Below, piece after piece: positions 45,614 to 56,586 of a stretch of 64,000 nucleotides of DNA; position 1 is the stretch's first letter, and each line of letters opens with the position of its first letter. The stretch comes from Limonium bicolor. Its lineage: Eukaryota; Streptophyta; Magnoliopsida; Caryophyllales; Plumbaginaceae. Position numbers and translations under genes: made by a program. The notes beneath the pieces were generated by a model. That model was not told where the DNA came from. It made no database searches and saw nothing but the letters and a program-made list of their open reading frames with translations. The stretch is taken from assembly GCA_023374045.1 (NCBI GenBank), contig CM041782.1, forward strand, positions 253,541,810-253,605,809, read 5' to 3'.

Positions 45614-46675
45614 CCACATATCCATATGTACATATATGTAAGTATACCAATGTTAAGTAAGGAAACAAACTTAAAGAAAGTAAACAATGTGTAAGTATAA
45701 GAACTTCAAAGACTTAGTAAGTAGGAGTTAGGAAAGTAATAGAACACGAGTTAAGTTAATTGTAGATAATTAATCACTCAATTATATGTATATCATAGGA
45801 GTTGATTTGTGAACACCGGAGGAACGTTGGGATACAAGTACAACGGTGAGCGGTATGAATTCCTCATGCCCCGTATGCTACCTTGGTTACTCTAATTTGT
45901 GTGTTGTGTGCTAATTGATCACCATATAAGATAAATGCACGAATCGGAGTTATCATGCTTACTTGTGAATATGTAGTGTTGTATGTTGCGAATATTCTCT
46001 TTAGATCATAGTTTGTATAATTCATGAAATGTATGGATGAATATGAGTGTGTGTATGTATGATGTATTGTATTGTGACCGAATATGTTTATGATTGGACT
46101 TCTAACTGATTCCTAACGAGCTAACCAATCTAACTTAAATTGGTAATTAAATTGGAATGAGTAGAAGTCCGATATAGTTTCGGCCATGCGTGAGGATGAG
46201 GAGACACAAGAGGTTGGATCCGATTCCTGACTCTTAAACTGGTCCGCGGCCCAAACCCCTTAAATGGGTAGCATCCCGGATTGGTGAGTCAAGTAAATCC
46301 CGGTGGTAGGACGGTGTAGTCCCCGGGCCGGAGGTCATACCGACTTAACATGAGTAAAAGTAAGTAAGTAAGAATGAGTAAGTAAGGTGAATGCAAGTAA
46401 GTAAGTGTAAGTAAGAGTAAGTAATGTGAAATGAGTAAAAGAGTAAATAGCATTCCGATTAACCCGGATGCGTAATTTGGCTAACCCTTGCGAAGGTAAG
46501 AACGGTGTATGCTATTGTAATGTTGCCTTAGATCGTGTATTGTGCATTTATGTATGTGGTATGCAAAGCATGTATGTATGAAATTAATGAACCGCGTGTT
46601 TAGTAGACGTCAAATAGTCGGCGTGCCCCTTGTTAGCACTCGGTATATGCGGAGTTTATGCGCAGCGTTTGCTGA

Positions 46676-46687
46676 GCCCCTTGGGGC
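46676..46687 (+). other. LTR GC hairpin (element F)
   Basis: Perfect palindrome GCCCCTTGGGGC preceded by GCTGA and followed by ACCGTTTTT. Confidence 0.5.
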
Positions 46688-47190
46688 ACCGTTTTTAATA
46701 TGAATGTAGGTGCAAGAGAGGGATGAAGATGTTGAAGACATAGTCTTATTTCTTTTGTCTTCTTTTTGGATTGTAAACATTGAATTGTGAATGGTGTCCT
46801 GAGTAGTACACGACTGTAGTTTTTTATTAGCCGGTGTACCATGGGGTACACCTTTTTGGATATAGAAAGGATGGTGAATTGGTATAGATGAGTAGCCGGT
46901 AGAAACTCATTATTTTGGTAGATGGAGAAAGGGAATGTAATTGAATATACTTTAAATACTCGGTGATCCGGTAATGTAAGAATGTTATCTTTTGTATTCG
47001 GTATGCAACATAGTAGCTCGGTATACTTAGGCATCAGACCGTCACTGTAAGTAGTAATAGCCTTGCTAGCCGTATGGGCGGTTAGCGGAGTTGTATCACC
47101 CGCGGTAGTAAGTAGTATTTCCGCTGCGAGTAGCTTTGATTATTGGGATGATTGGACGGTAAGCACAGGATTAGCGGTAGTGGTGTTACA

Positions 47191-47195
47191 GACAT
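47191..47195 (+). repeat. Target site duplication GACAT, right of F
   Basis: Matches 32913-32917; element E resumes at 47196. Confidence 0.93.
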
Positions 47196-47286
47196 GTTGT
47201 GTTTAGTTTTTCATCGGTTTGAAGGTGAATTCAGGAGTTTGGAGGGACATCAGTTACCGATTAAGTTTCTGGCCACTTTTGAGGGT

Positions 47287-47540
47287 GGTCCGGGTTTGTA
47301 GCCAGGTTTATAAACCCGGACCAAAAGTTTGGCGAGGTTACTGGCATGTTTTAGAGGTTGTCCGGGTTTGCGTACTGGTTTGCAAACCCGGACCAGGAGT
47401 TCGAGCTACTTTCTGTCTACTTTTGGAGGTGGTCCGGGTTTGCGTACGTTGTTTGCAAATCCGGACCATATAAGCGCCAAACTCACTGTCTTTTTTTACG
47501 TGTGTTCCGGGTTTGCGTACTTATTTGCAAACCCAGACCA
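47287..47540 (+). repeat. 72-bp palindrome array in the internal 3' region of E, four units
   Basis: Palindromes GGTCCGGGTTTG...CAAACCCGGACC start at 47287, 47359, 47431 and 47504 (spacing 72, 72, 73). Same family as the array in E's LTRs, but located between pol and ORF3. Confidence 0.88.
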
Positions 47541-48030
47541 ATCTTTATGCAAAATAAGGAGGGCGCGACATCGCTAAATCCCTAAATCAAACTTCCTTTT
47601 TCTATCTTGCGCCGCTACCCAGTCCCCCGACCTACTTCGCCCAGCCCCATTTTCCTGTCCACCCTACGCCGTACCACCACACCACTTCCGTCTGCCTCAG
47701 CGCCCTAGCCCCGACCACACCCCATCACCGCCCACCCCACTGTCGCACTTCCTCTCTCGCCCCGCCATTGCTACCCCAGTCCGACTCCACCCGCCAGCAC
47801 TTGCGCTCCACCTGTTCCACCACCGTCGACAACCACCGCACAATACCCACATCCTCTCCGTCAGTTACCTTCCGCCGACACCACTTCCGTCGCACACTAC
47901 TACACCCCACATCAGTACCCACTCTTGTCGCTCCTCATGAATCGACCGCCACCTACTCCTTCCCGTCCACCTATTCGATCCGGTAGCGCGCACAGCCCAT
48001 CCTCGCATATCTGTTCTTTTATGTGTTGCT
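47541..48030 (+). other. C-rich leader before E ORF3
   Basis: Strongly pyrimidine- and C-rich stretch (CCACC, CCGCC words) without a convincing frame, leading into the ORF3 start. It looks like the 5' part of a spliced or subgenomic ORF3 transcript, but no signal proves that. Confidence 0.4.
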
Positions 48031-49311
48031 ATGGCCCCGAAGAGAGCTCGCGGGTCCACTGCTGTTGCCGCCTCGACATCTGCCGCGCCTGCACCGCCGC
48101 CACCAGTCCAATACCACGAGTCAGTGCGCTCGGACTTCATCAGTGACGCAGCTTTTGATTGGTATAATGTCAAAGACCGGAAAATAATTCCGGAGAGGTC
48201 AAATTCTGATGAGTTAATCGCTGAATTTGATTTATAAACTGTGTTCGGCTCAAAGGGTTGGGTAATTTGCTGCATCTGGGTCGGGGGTGCTATTATCCGT
48301 GCTTGATCAAATTGTTTTATGCTAATGCTGAAAAGGAGGATGGTTATGATATAATTAGCGCATGGATAAAAGGGAGGTACATCCGTATAGATCATGCAGC
48401 GGTTGATGATTATTTTGGAGAGCATGATGCATTTGATAATAATGTGCTTAGAGAGGCTTTGAAACATGTGGATAATGATAAGAAGAGGGCGAAGGAACAC
48501 TATATGAGTCTGGTTGTTAATGACCCTGAGGTACAGAACCGTCAAAGTCAGTCTACGAGGGATAAGCAAGTTGTGACAGGGGATAAACTGCAGACCCCTC
48601 TGGAGCGTTTGATTTAATTTGGCCGTTATTATGCATAATGTTCGCCCGAGAGAGTGGGCTGACTTGAATTCTCTGGATTGTTTCTTTTTGTGACATCTGC
48701 TGGATGATGAGTTCTCCCGCGGTGCTTGTCCTATAGTTTTCTCTACGGTTGTTATTGATCATATTTTACGGATCATGGATGTGGACAACACTGCTTCTCT
48801 TGCTTTTCCGCATTTTCTGCAGTATCTTTTTTAGAAGGCTGGAGTTAGTTTCCGGGATGAGCGGCCTTAGAATCCCACATCTCCCTTGGATATGACAGCT
48901 ATGCATCGCTTTCAGTGGGAGAAGATTGGGGACGGATGGATAAAGCGCCATCGTGCCCGACCGGGTGAGAGAGCTGCCCGGTCTGCTGGTGCAGATATGG
49001 CCGGTCCCTTAGAGATTAGGGGTGCTGATGTGCCTGCAGCGGGTCAGACTCCGGGATATGAGGAGCTGATGACGGAATTCAGGGATTGGAAGGGGGTGTG
49101 CACCACTCGCATTGATGAGTTTGGCTCGCGCCTCGATGAATTATCCACTCAAGTTCAAAACTATGGAGTTCGTCTGACATCTTTGGAGGCGCTTCATCAT
49201 GCTTCTGAGGTTCGCTAGGAGGCGAGGATGGCTGAGTATGATGCCCGCTTCACCCGTATGGAGGCGTGGTATCTTCCGCATGGGTCGCAGTCACAGCCTC
49301 CACACCCCTAG
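48031..49311 (+). pseudogene. Element E ORF3, putative plant transposon protein (Athila env-position ORF)
   Basis: Three frame segments form one former protein: MAPKRARGSTAVAASTSAAP...DRKIIPERSN (48031-48237); GNLLHLGRGCYYPCLIKLFYANAEKE...YIRIDHAAVDDYFGEHD (48258-48617); and MDMTAMHRFQWEKIGDGW... with a Glu/Arg-rich coiled-coil-like tail ending PPHP (48886-49311). The layout (Ser/Ala/Pro N-terminus, ER.., FYAN, a hydrophobic core, long helical tail) is that of the 'putative plant transposon protein' family found after pol in Athila elements. Function unknown; no membrane anchor is seen. Lesions include TAA 48235, a frame change near 48240, TAA 48615, an interruption near 48690-48870 and TAG 49216. 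Confidence 0.75.
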
Positions 49312-50715
49312 GTTCCTGGAGTTTGGTTTATTTCGTTCTCTACCTTTTCGTTTATTTTGATGTGTTTTATTGCCTTAGTTGTTTCTTAGAAGTTTTCAGT
49401 CAGTTGTACTTCTAGATTATTTTTGCTTTGGATTCGAATTCTGCCTTTTATATTCCGGATATATTACTTGATTATGATGCTTTACCCGCACATTTAATGT
49501 TTCTGCAAGACAGTGTTGGCTGTTGGTTTTATTTCTTGAGCTACAGGTTTGCCTTTGATGCGTGTGAGGTATTGAGGGAACCAAAGGAAACTCTGTTGAA
49601 TTTTCTGTAGAATTCAACACCCCGATGTTCCTATATAAGTGTGAGGACATTGTCCTCACCATACTCCAGGGGCGTGATTTTCTAACTTTTATTCTTAAAC
49701 GTTGTTTTATGTGAATTTATGTTTTCCTTCCGTCTTAATCATTTTCATGAAGCTATGAGGGCATTGCTTAGTTTCAAGTGTGAGGAAGGGAAATTACACA
49801 TGCTCATGCTTAATTACATTCGAATGTGCTAATTTTAACATTTTAAAGGCTACCTCTCCATTTTAACTACATTTTTGTTGGCCCTGAAAAAAATTTTGTT
49901 GCGTTATATACCTAAGTCTTATTCAGTGGTTGGATAAGTTGGTTTGGAACACTGCACGAGTAGCACTAGTTTCTGTGAGATCGAAGCTGGAAAATAGTTG
50001 TGGGAATTCTGGTTGCACTGCTTGTATGTACAGTTTTGATTAATGCTTGTCCATTTCTTCACTAAAAAAGTTAAGCCTATTAGTGTAACTATTTGTCTTT
50101 GGTTTCACTTGGGGACTTTGGGAATGATTTTTTAATGAAAGGAAGGAAGGACAAAGGCAAGGTACTCCTCTAATCGAACTTTTAACCCAGAAACAGGCCT
50201 CGTCCATTTGGTAATTAAGTCCTTGGGGTGCCTCATCACCCATCTACCTAGAGTCATCTGATCTGGGGTAGAAGACCCAACACCGCTACATGAATGGAGA
50301 GAAAAGTCTAAGGGATATAAAAGAGAAAGTTAATGCTTGTTGAGAAAGTTGAAGAAATCATTTCAAATGCAAAGTGCAAATTCTTTCTTGATTATGAGTA
50401 CGTGGTGATGAAACGTAATATGGAATAAGATATTACTTCTCACCCCTTGTCGTCCATGAATTGTGGAAAGTTAATTGGCAAGTAGTCCCTGAGTGAAATT
50501 TGAGTCAGGTGGTTTTACTATGTGTCTTAAGCCTTTGGAAAATACTTCTCAATTCACTGTATATTAAAACCTGCAAGTGTGGATCATTGTTTTCTATGAC
50601 TGCTTTTCATTATTAGATCTCCTTGAGCACTGTTCTAAACTGACGTCTCCCTTCTGTAAGATTTCAGTATATTTCTATTTGCTTGAGGGCAAGCAAAGAT
50701 TAAGTGTGAGGAAGT
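49312..50715 (+). other. Element E 3' non-coding region and polypurine tract
   Basis: About 1.4 kb after ORF3 without coding signal. It contains a phrase resembling AAGTGTGAGG repeated near 49638, 49777 and 50702, the last forming the purine tract GTGTGAGGAAG just before the LTR at 50716. Confidence 0.6.
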
Positions 50716-52189
50716 TGATAAGTCGGGAATTTGTCAAAGTTTACTAGGCTAATTCATGCTTAATTATCTACGTTATGACTTTAAATTCCCTCCTTAATGC
50801 TTTATTTACACTTTATTGTTATATTTGTCTCCAATGAGCGATTTGATATGTTTTCAGGATAAAATGCTCAACAAAGTGCTTAAATAGCGATTTTAGAGGT
50901 TGAGGCAACAAGTGGAAGTCAAACCAGGGTCAAAGGCTGAATTTCATCTACTATTACCGTGTTTTATTGAGGGTCCGGGTTTGTATCCTACTTTATAAGC
51001 CCGGACCATCCCGTCGAAGACCCTTCTGCCTAGTTTCAGATGTGGTCCGGGTTTACGTACTTGTTTGTAAACCCGGACGGTCTTCAAGCAAGAACCTTCT
51101 GCCGAGTTTTAGTGGTGGTCTGGGTTTGCGTACTTGTTTGCAATCCCGGACCAATATAAGCGGAGCGCCGGAAATCTATTTCGAAAATAACTGATTGCTA
51201 TTATTTTATCTTTAAGAACCGCCGTGTATAAAGATTAAAGATAGAATTCTGATTCTTATAAAAGGAGAGGCCTGCCAACGTGAGAGATATGCTAGGATAC
51301 ACCACAAACAGTCATGATACAATAGAGAGAGTTAGCATATTTTGAGATTGATTCTGATTGGGAGTTTGAAGCAGAGCAGAGAAGGGAGTTCAACACGGAG
51401 ACTTCACCAGAAGTCTCTGAACAAAGCTTCTTCTTGTTCTTTATTACAACTCACTACAGTTTTGCTTATTGTAAACATGTCAATGGCTGAGTAGTTCTTT
51501 TAAATTCCGGTTTGCTATGTATCCCTAAATTGACTATTCATGTTCCTTTGTGATTTACTGCAATTCTATTGAGTAAAGTTATTTTCCTTGCTTAATTTCT
51601 TTAATCGTTATAATCTGGCCTATTATAAAGATTAGTATTTTGTTAGCTTATATGTGACGACTGCGCCTTTCAATTGAATACAGGAAAATAACCGTTTAGT
51701 TTAGAGACGGTAATTCCTCTAAATTGCTAATTGACCGATAATCTAGATTGTTGTTAAGGCGGTTAGTAAAAAGTGGGTTCGTAACGAGAGTTAGAATTCG
51801 GTCTTTGCTAACTAGAATTTGCTAAGCGGGATACCGGAGGTAAATTATCTTTGTTCTAGGGTTTTACTCAGAATTGTCTTGGAATCACTTAGGGATAAGA
51901 ATTACAGATTTAGGGAGAAGTAGTAAACCGGGATTTCTTTCCCAAATCAGTTTCAAAACAGTTATTTTCTTGATATTTACTGTTTTACAATCTGTTTACA
52001 GCTTTTAATTCTCATCAAATCAAAACCCACAATTTCCTGTTTTAATTTGCTATTTAGTCATTAATTCCTTTTTGTTTAGTAAAGATTAAAACTAGACATC
52101 GCCTCCTCTGGTTCGATACTTAGGAAATACTCTCTATTAAAACTTGCTAGAATTGACCGGTACACTTGTCGTTAGGTTTTATCCCAACA
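50716..52189 (+). repeat. Element E 3' LTR
   Basis: 1474-bp copy of 28267-29741, with a palindrome array from 50970 to 51155 and TATA box at 51257. It is followed by AGTTT, which also follows the 5' LTR, then D gag sequence. Confidence 0.92.
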
Positions 52190-52194
52190 AGTTT

Positions 52195-52568
52195 GTGTCA
52201 GCTTCCTTTTTGTGGTAGTATACCACACTGTTCACCCTTCTTTCAGCAGGGCAATTCACTGCCTCGAGGATCTTATCCATGTCACGGATCCAGTCATCGA
52301 GAATAACGGGATCCTCTTCTCCTGAATAAAAGTTTGGCTTCATATTGACAATCCTCTTAGAGTAGTCTTTATTGACATGGGCTCCCTGGTTTTGGTTCAG
52401 AATCTGAGCATGTCCTTGAACCAGCTGAGCAATGTTGAGAGCCAGCTGCCGTAACTCATTCAAATATGCATTTCCTGCCATTTGCCTAGCTCTTTGCCTT
52501 GTCTGGTATGTATGAATGATTCGATCTATTCTTGGAGCTCCAGGCCTTAAGTCTGGATTTCCAACCAT
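52195..52568 (-). pseudogene. gag: Element D gag, N-terminal half
   Basis: Minus strand, ATG at 52568. MVGNPDLRPG..., a Gln/Ala-rich helix (LNIAQLVQGHAQ), then the gag core start KPNFYSGEEDPVILDDWIRD and VVYYHKKEADT, where element E is inserted. By comparison with F's gag (DAAMDWWQLV...FDWE) only about 2-3 codons (a WW-type motif) are missing between this piece and the one ending at 28266. Confidence 0.88.
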
Positions 52569-52924
52569 TAACCCTCATCTACATTAGTGTAATTAACTAT
52601 TGACCCAAAAATTTCCATGAGGAAATATACATGTAGATACTAAACTCCATAATATTTAACAAATTCATAATCCACAAATAATCACCAAAAGTCTAGGTCT
52701 CAAAGGACATTAATTCATTCAATATTTTAAACAATAGCGTAATTCATAATATCTTATCATCCCATCAAGTAATCAACCACGCAATCAACAAAGCAATCAC
52801 AAGTTAGAAACATCACAAAAGTAGATAAAATTCCAGATTCCCCAGATACCGGCTTATCAACATTTTAAAATCCTAACTCGTTTATTCCAAATTAGACCTT
52901 TATTATGCTCAGTCCCAGTCTTAA
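52569..52924 (-). other. Element D leader
   Basis: About 355 nt of A/T-rich non-coding leader between primer site and gag ATG; nothing else recognised. Confidence 0.6.
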
Positions 52925-52936
52925 GCTCTGATACCA
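52925..52936 (-). promoter_or_regulatory. Element D tRNA-iMet primer binding site
   Basis: TGGTATCAGAGC on the minus strand, 2 nt from the LTR edge at 52939. The overlapping inverted repeat of A and F is absent here (AGAGCTTAAGACTGG follows). Confidence 0.88.
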
Positions 52937-52938
52937 CT

Positions 52939-53691
52939 TGTAACACCCCAGATTAAACAAATATATAACCTAGATTTACTAGTAACATAATTATTGGTTC
53001 GCAACGGAAATATAAATAAATAAAACAAAACCTACCGGGATGTTAGCGCCACACTCATCCTATGAGTGCTAAGGCTTATAAAACTATAGCTCACATTATA
53101 AACTTAACGTCAACAAAATTAATAAAAGTCCCAAGTGTAAGTTAAAACATTAAAATCTCCTCAAATGTTCATGAACCAAATGATTAAAATACTAGTTGTT
53201 ACACGCCCTCTAATCCCAGCAACTCAATCATCCATACCTGCGGTTAGAAAACATAACAACACACAAGAAGGGACCACGCAAATCAGAAAAACTGAGTAAA
53301 CCCTACAACACCTTGTCAAATACATTTTGAAAACTTGATTGGGTATAATAGACATCAACAACCACATAATTAATCAAACAATAGCATAAGAATAATCTTA
53401 ATATCACAACCAATTCTGGAATGGCGGGAGTCACCAAAGTTCCACAATTCACAAATTCCAATAATTGGTACCACAACAGAGTTGGGACCGATCCAGTTCA
53501 CCCTCACTCTAAGTCCTTAAGTGTGCACACCCCCAAAAGTATTTCTGACTAATGGAGTAGATCATAGAGCTTAGCTGCGGTCTGATATTCAACAGCGCGA
53601 ATATATATATATATATATATAAATATAAATTATCCAAAGGCCTTTTCCAATTCCAAAGTCTCCCATCAATTCCAGATTAAAATACACTAGT
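52939..53691 (-). repeat. Element D 5' LTR, inner part
   Basis: Begins TGTAACACCCC (minus-strand LTR end GGGGTGTTACA) and runs to 53691, where a CACTA-like terminus interrupts it. An AT microsatellite lies at 53601-53622. The outer part of the LTR was not found to the right. Confidence 0.7.
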
Positions 53692-53965
53692 AGAAAAAAT
53701 ATTATATAACACGCATTTTATAACACGGTTATAACATAATGGTGGTATAAAATGTTTTACAAGTCGGTTATGTAACATAACCGTGTTAAAATATGTGAAG
53801 AAAGTATTGTGTCATTAAAAAATAGGTTTTTTAACACGGTTATATCTAACCCGTGTTATAAGTTATTAGTATATAACACGGTTATTAAGAACTGTGTTAT
53901 AAACACACTTTTTATAATAGTAGAACATCTTTTATAACACGGTTACTTATAACACCCGTGTTATA
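53692..53965 (+). mobile_element. CACTA-like transposon terminus with subterminal repeats
   Basis: CACTAGTAGAAAAAAT at 53692 resembles terminal inverted repeats of plant CACTA (En/Spm) transposons. It is followed by at least eight direct and inverted copies of a TATAACACGGTTAT-type motif up to 53965, as expected for transposase-binding subterminal repeats. I could not find the opposite terminus (TTTTTTCTACTAGTG) before the window end, so the other boundary is unknown or lost. Confidence 0.65.
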
Positions 53966-55783
53966 ATCCTCTTTAATTTCTGCCAAATATTTCTTCTCCC
54001 CTCAAACCCGCCATATCGTCAGCTCATTTTTTGCCTTGCCCTCTCCTGATCCTCCAAAATTGTCATCGCATTCACACCCTCGTCGCCGCATCGCCGCCAC
54101 CACATTCACCTTCGACGTCGCTGCCACTACAGCCACCAACATCTTCTTGCAGTTTCTCTTGTAAATCATGGTTACGACCTACAAATCGCATCAAAAACCG
54201 GTTCAGCCTTGAGCTACAACACGACGACTTCTGGGCTGAAATTCGCCATCAACAAACACTGACCACCTCCGACTACTGCTTCTTGGTGGCATCATACGTG
54301 GCTGAGACCTACGAATCACCTGGTTGCTTCTGAGTTGTCTATTAGGTACAATTAGAAAAATTTATAAAATCACCGTGGCTGCGACTACTACTGCGACAAC
54401 TTCTTTATTCTCCTCTTTGCGTTTGTGCCGAACTGCTGCTCTTCAGAAGGGTTGATTTTTGGAGTCTGGAACTGCTCATCTTTCACTGCATATCGAAACC
54501 TGAAACCGGTGGCAGTAATTCTTGAACTTATCTTCTATACTTTTAGGTTTTGGCAATTGGTGGTTTATATATCACTGTGGACTGAGTTGGCCGTTTGAAT
54601 GTGAACCTGAGGGATGACATGGTAAAGACTGGAAAGATAGGTCTTGTAAACTAGAATATAACTATGTCAAAGAGACAAATTCTAGGTCTGGAAATCAACA
54701 TAGTTGAGTCGAGGAACAAGGAAACTTTATTCAGGTGCAATTAGAAAGTAACAGAGAGGGAGCATGCTTATATCACAGAGGGGGTGAGCTCTTATGAAAG
54801 TGTTGTTTCCTATCTGTACAGAATGCGATTATATATGCGCCCTGTTACACACCTAGCTACTAGACGTAACAGAGACATATATTATATCCAGTTACAGGAT
54901 ATACAAGATATGTATGTAACCAGACTATACAAATATGTAACCAGACTATACAACTACTAGTAACAGTCCTAATAAACTATACTAACACTGATTCTATACA
55001 AGTTTAAAATATGGATAAAGAAATTTACCTCTAATGAAATTTATACCATTCCATCAAAAGAAACATTAGCTTATTATGGAGAACGCACCAGCGGTAACTG
55101 AACCGGGTTTTTCACTGAATTTTACCACTGTTGTCGATGCTGTATGAACAAGTTAGATCTGGATTATGGCTTGGCTTTTATGCCTAGCTAACGTGGTGAT
55201 TAAACCTGTGAAATTATGCTTTTTAATACTTGAATTTCACTACTGTTAATAGGCTTTTCTCAGTAGTTTTTCCAATTAAGAGTGATACAATATCTGCTTC
55301 AGTTTTTGCCCCTGATTATGAGTTTTAATAGGACGTGAGTGAATCTGATTTTGCTTGGCTTGGTTAAGCCTTGTTTAGCTCTGTTTTCAGCACTTTGTCT
55401 CTACATTCTTGAGCTGCTACATAGCCCACTTAGAGGTTTCTTTCTCCACTGCTCTCAGTTGTTAAAGCGTATCAAAAATGCATAATCTGATTGACAACCA
55501 ACATGATATAGTACCGCTTACTCTTTATGTTGTATAGACCTCTTTAACAATAATTTTTACACTGTTGAAACTTCTGTGATTTGGATCTGCTGGCATAAAA
55601 TTATCGATAGTTTATTTATGGTTTTGTTAACAGTGAGGAATGCCGATCGATCATTTCTAACTTGATCATTTATATTGCTTGTAGCGTGATGATCTGTTGT
55701 ATTCTTTATTCGGTAGATGTATTGTTTTGGTTGGTTAGATAATAGCTGAGCAGAATGAAACTTTGAAAAGCTTTATCTATGCA
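53966..55783. other. Sequence right of the CACTA end, unassigned
   Basis: About 1.8 kb. 54003-54335 is C/T-rich with a 100-codon open frame rich in Ser/Pro/Leu and no recognisable domain; it may be a captured 5' exon. The remainder is A/T-rich and intron-like. No transposase seen. Confidence 0.4.
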
Positions 55784-56586
55784 GAGACCAGTTTGCATCA
55801 GAAGTATCAAATCCTGCTCAGAAGGAAAATTATTTACCAAAGGTTTGGAGTCTCTATTAAGTGTTTAGTTTACCATGTAAAGTTCCACATGCCGCTTTCA
55901 AAGAATTACTAAATTCTGTAAAATTTCACCTTTCTCAATAATTTTACTGTCTCAATAACTTCAATAATGGGAAAGATTCAACGATGATGAAATATAGTCG
56001 TTCTTTGAGATTCTAAGTATGGAAAATTTAAGACTGTCTTTTTCCTCGTTCTAACTGTTCTTTTCTTCATATGAAGTTTATCAATGGGGAGCACGTGGGT
56101 GCTTTAGCAATGAGTGAACCAAATGGTACGCTTCTGAACCTCATTTTATATGAGAAATCATGTTGTTTGGACACAAGTTTTGCTCAATCATTGTAAATTC
56201 TCATTCTTTTGGCTTTTAAAATATCCAATGGGTCGACAATGAAAGTAGACCTCTACATTATCTGAGATGTGAATTTTCTTTCTACTAAATTGTATAAGTA
56301 AAATTTAAATCATACCCTGTACCAGCATCGTTCATAACTATCCACTTTACCACACTCAAATGCTTTTCTCCAAACACTGTATACCAACTGTAAGATTACC
56401 TTTCTGCTATAATTTAGGGTCCTTGGCATGTTTAGTTGTATACTAATTATTGTTTGATGCTCTTGTTTTTCTCCAGTTGGTTCAGATGTTATGAGCATGA
56501 AATGCAAAGCTAACCGAGCTGAAGGAGGTTATGTTCTAAATGGCAACAAGATGTGGTGTATCAGTGGCCCTATTGCTCAAACACTG
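55784..56586 (+). pseudogene. IVD: Isovaleryl-CoA dehydrogenase gene fragment, three exons with introns
   Basis: Three consecutive exons in the right order and phase. Exon (about 55803)-55842 ends NPAQKENYLPK|GT. Exon 56077-56125 encodes FINGEHVGALAMSEPN, bounded by GAAG| and |GTACGC. Exon 56477-56586 encodes GSDVMSMKCKANRAEGGYVL and NGNKMWCISGPIAQTL, bounded by CTCCAG| and |GTATCT. These are the substrate- and FAD-binding middle region of mitochondrial IVD, an acyl-CoA dehydrogenase of leucine catabolism. Upstream and downstream exons, including the catalytic Glu region, are not seen. Retained introns show copying at DNA level, not from mRNA. The location beside a CACTA end suggests transposon capture. 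Confidence 0.8.

Larger units (their letters stand above)
32918..47190 (+). mobile_element. Element F: full-length Tekay/Del-like chromovirus carrying an AlkB domain
   Basis: 14,273 bp, bounded by GACAT duplications, with LTRs 32918-36761 and 43315-47190. Order: LTR, tRNA-iMet primer site, gag with introns, AlkB dioxygenase, protease-RT-RNase H-integrase with chromodomain-like tail, two hairpin-polypurine-tract modules, LTR. LTRs appear about 98-99% identical by eye apart from a microsatellite, so insertion is recent, yet gag, AlkB and pol all carry lesions. It is homologous to C (pol, LTR) and to A (LTR, leader). Confidence 0.95.
43315..47190 (+). repeat. Element F 3' LTR, 3.88 kb
   Basis: Copy of 32918-36761, followed by the GACAT duplication. 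It contains its own palindrome array, a TA/TG microsatellite and a perfect GC hairpin. Confidence 0.93.
28267..52194 (+). mobile_element. Element E: Athila-like Ty3/gypsy element, carrying F
   Basis: LTRs 28267-29741 and 50716-52189 (about 1.47 kb, nearly identical) begin TGATAAGTC and end CCCAACA. A tRNA-Asp-type primer site follows the 5' LTR. Without F it is about 9.65 kb: gag remnant fused to RNase H, integrase, a long 3' region with a plant-transposon-type ORF3, then the LTR. This order and the integrase sequence fit the Athila clade. It is inserted in D's gag without a clean target duplication. The central part of gag, protease and most of RT are deleted. Confidence 0.88.

Noticed and set aside
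47865..48569. 234-codon minus-strand frame across E ORF3
   Set aside because: The sense strand carries the recognisable plant-transposon-protein motifs; the antisense frame has none.
54031..54333. 100-codon Ser/Pro/Leu-rich frame near the CACTA end
   Set aside because: Composition follows a C/T-rich stretch and no domain or homology is recognisable; kept only as a possible captured exon.
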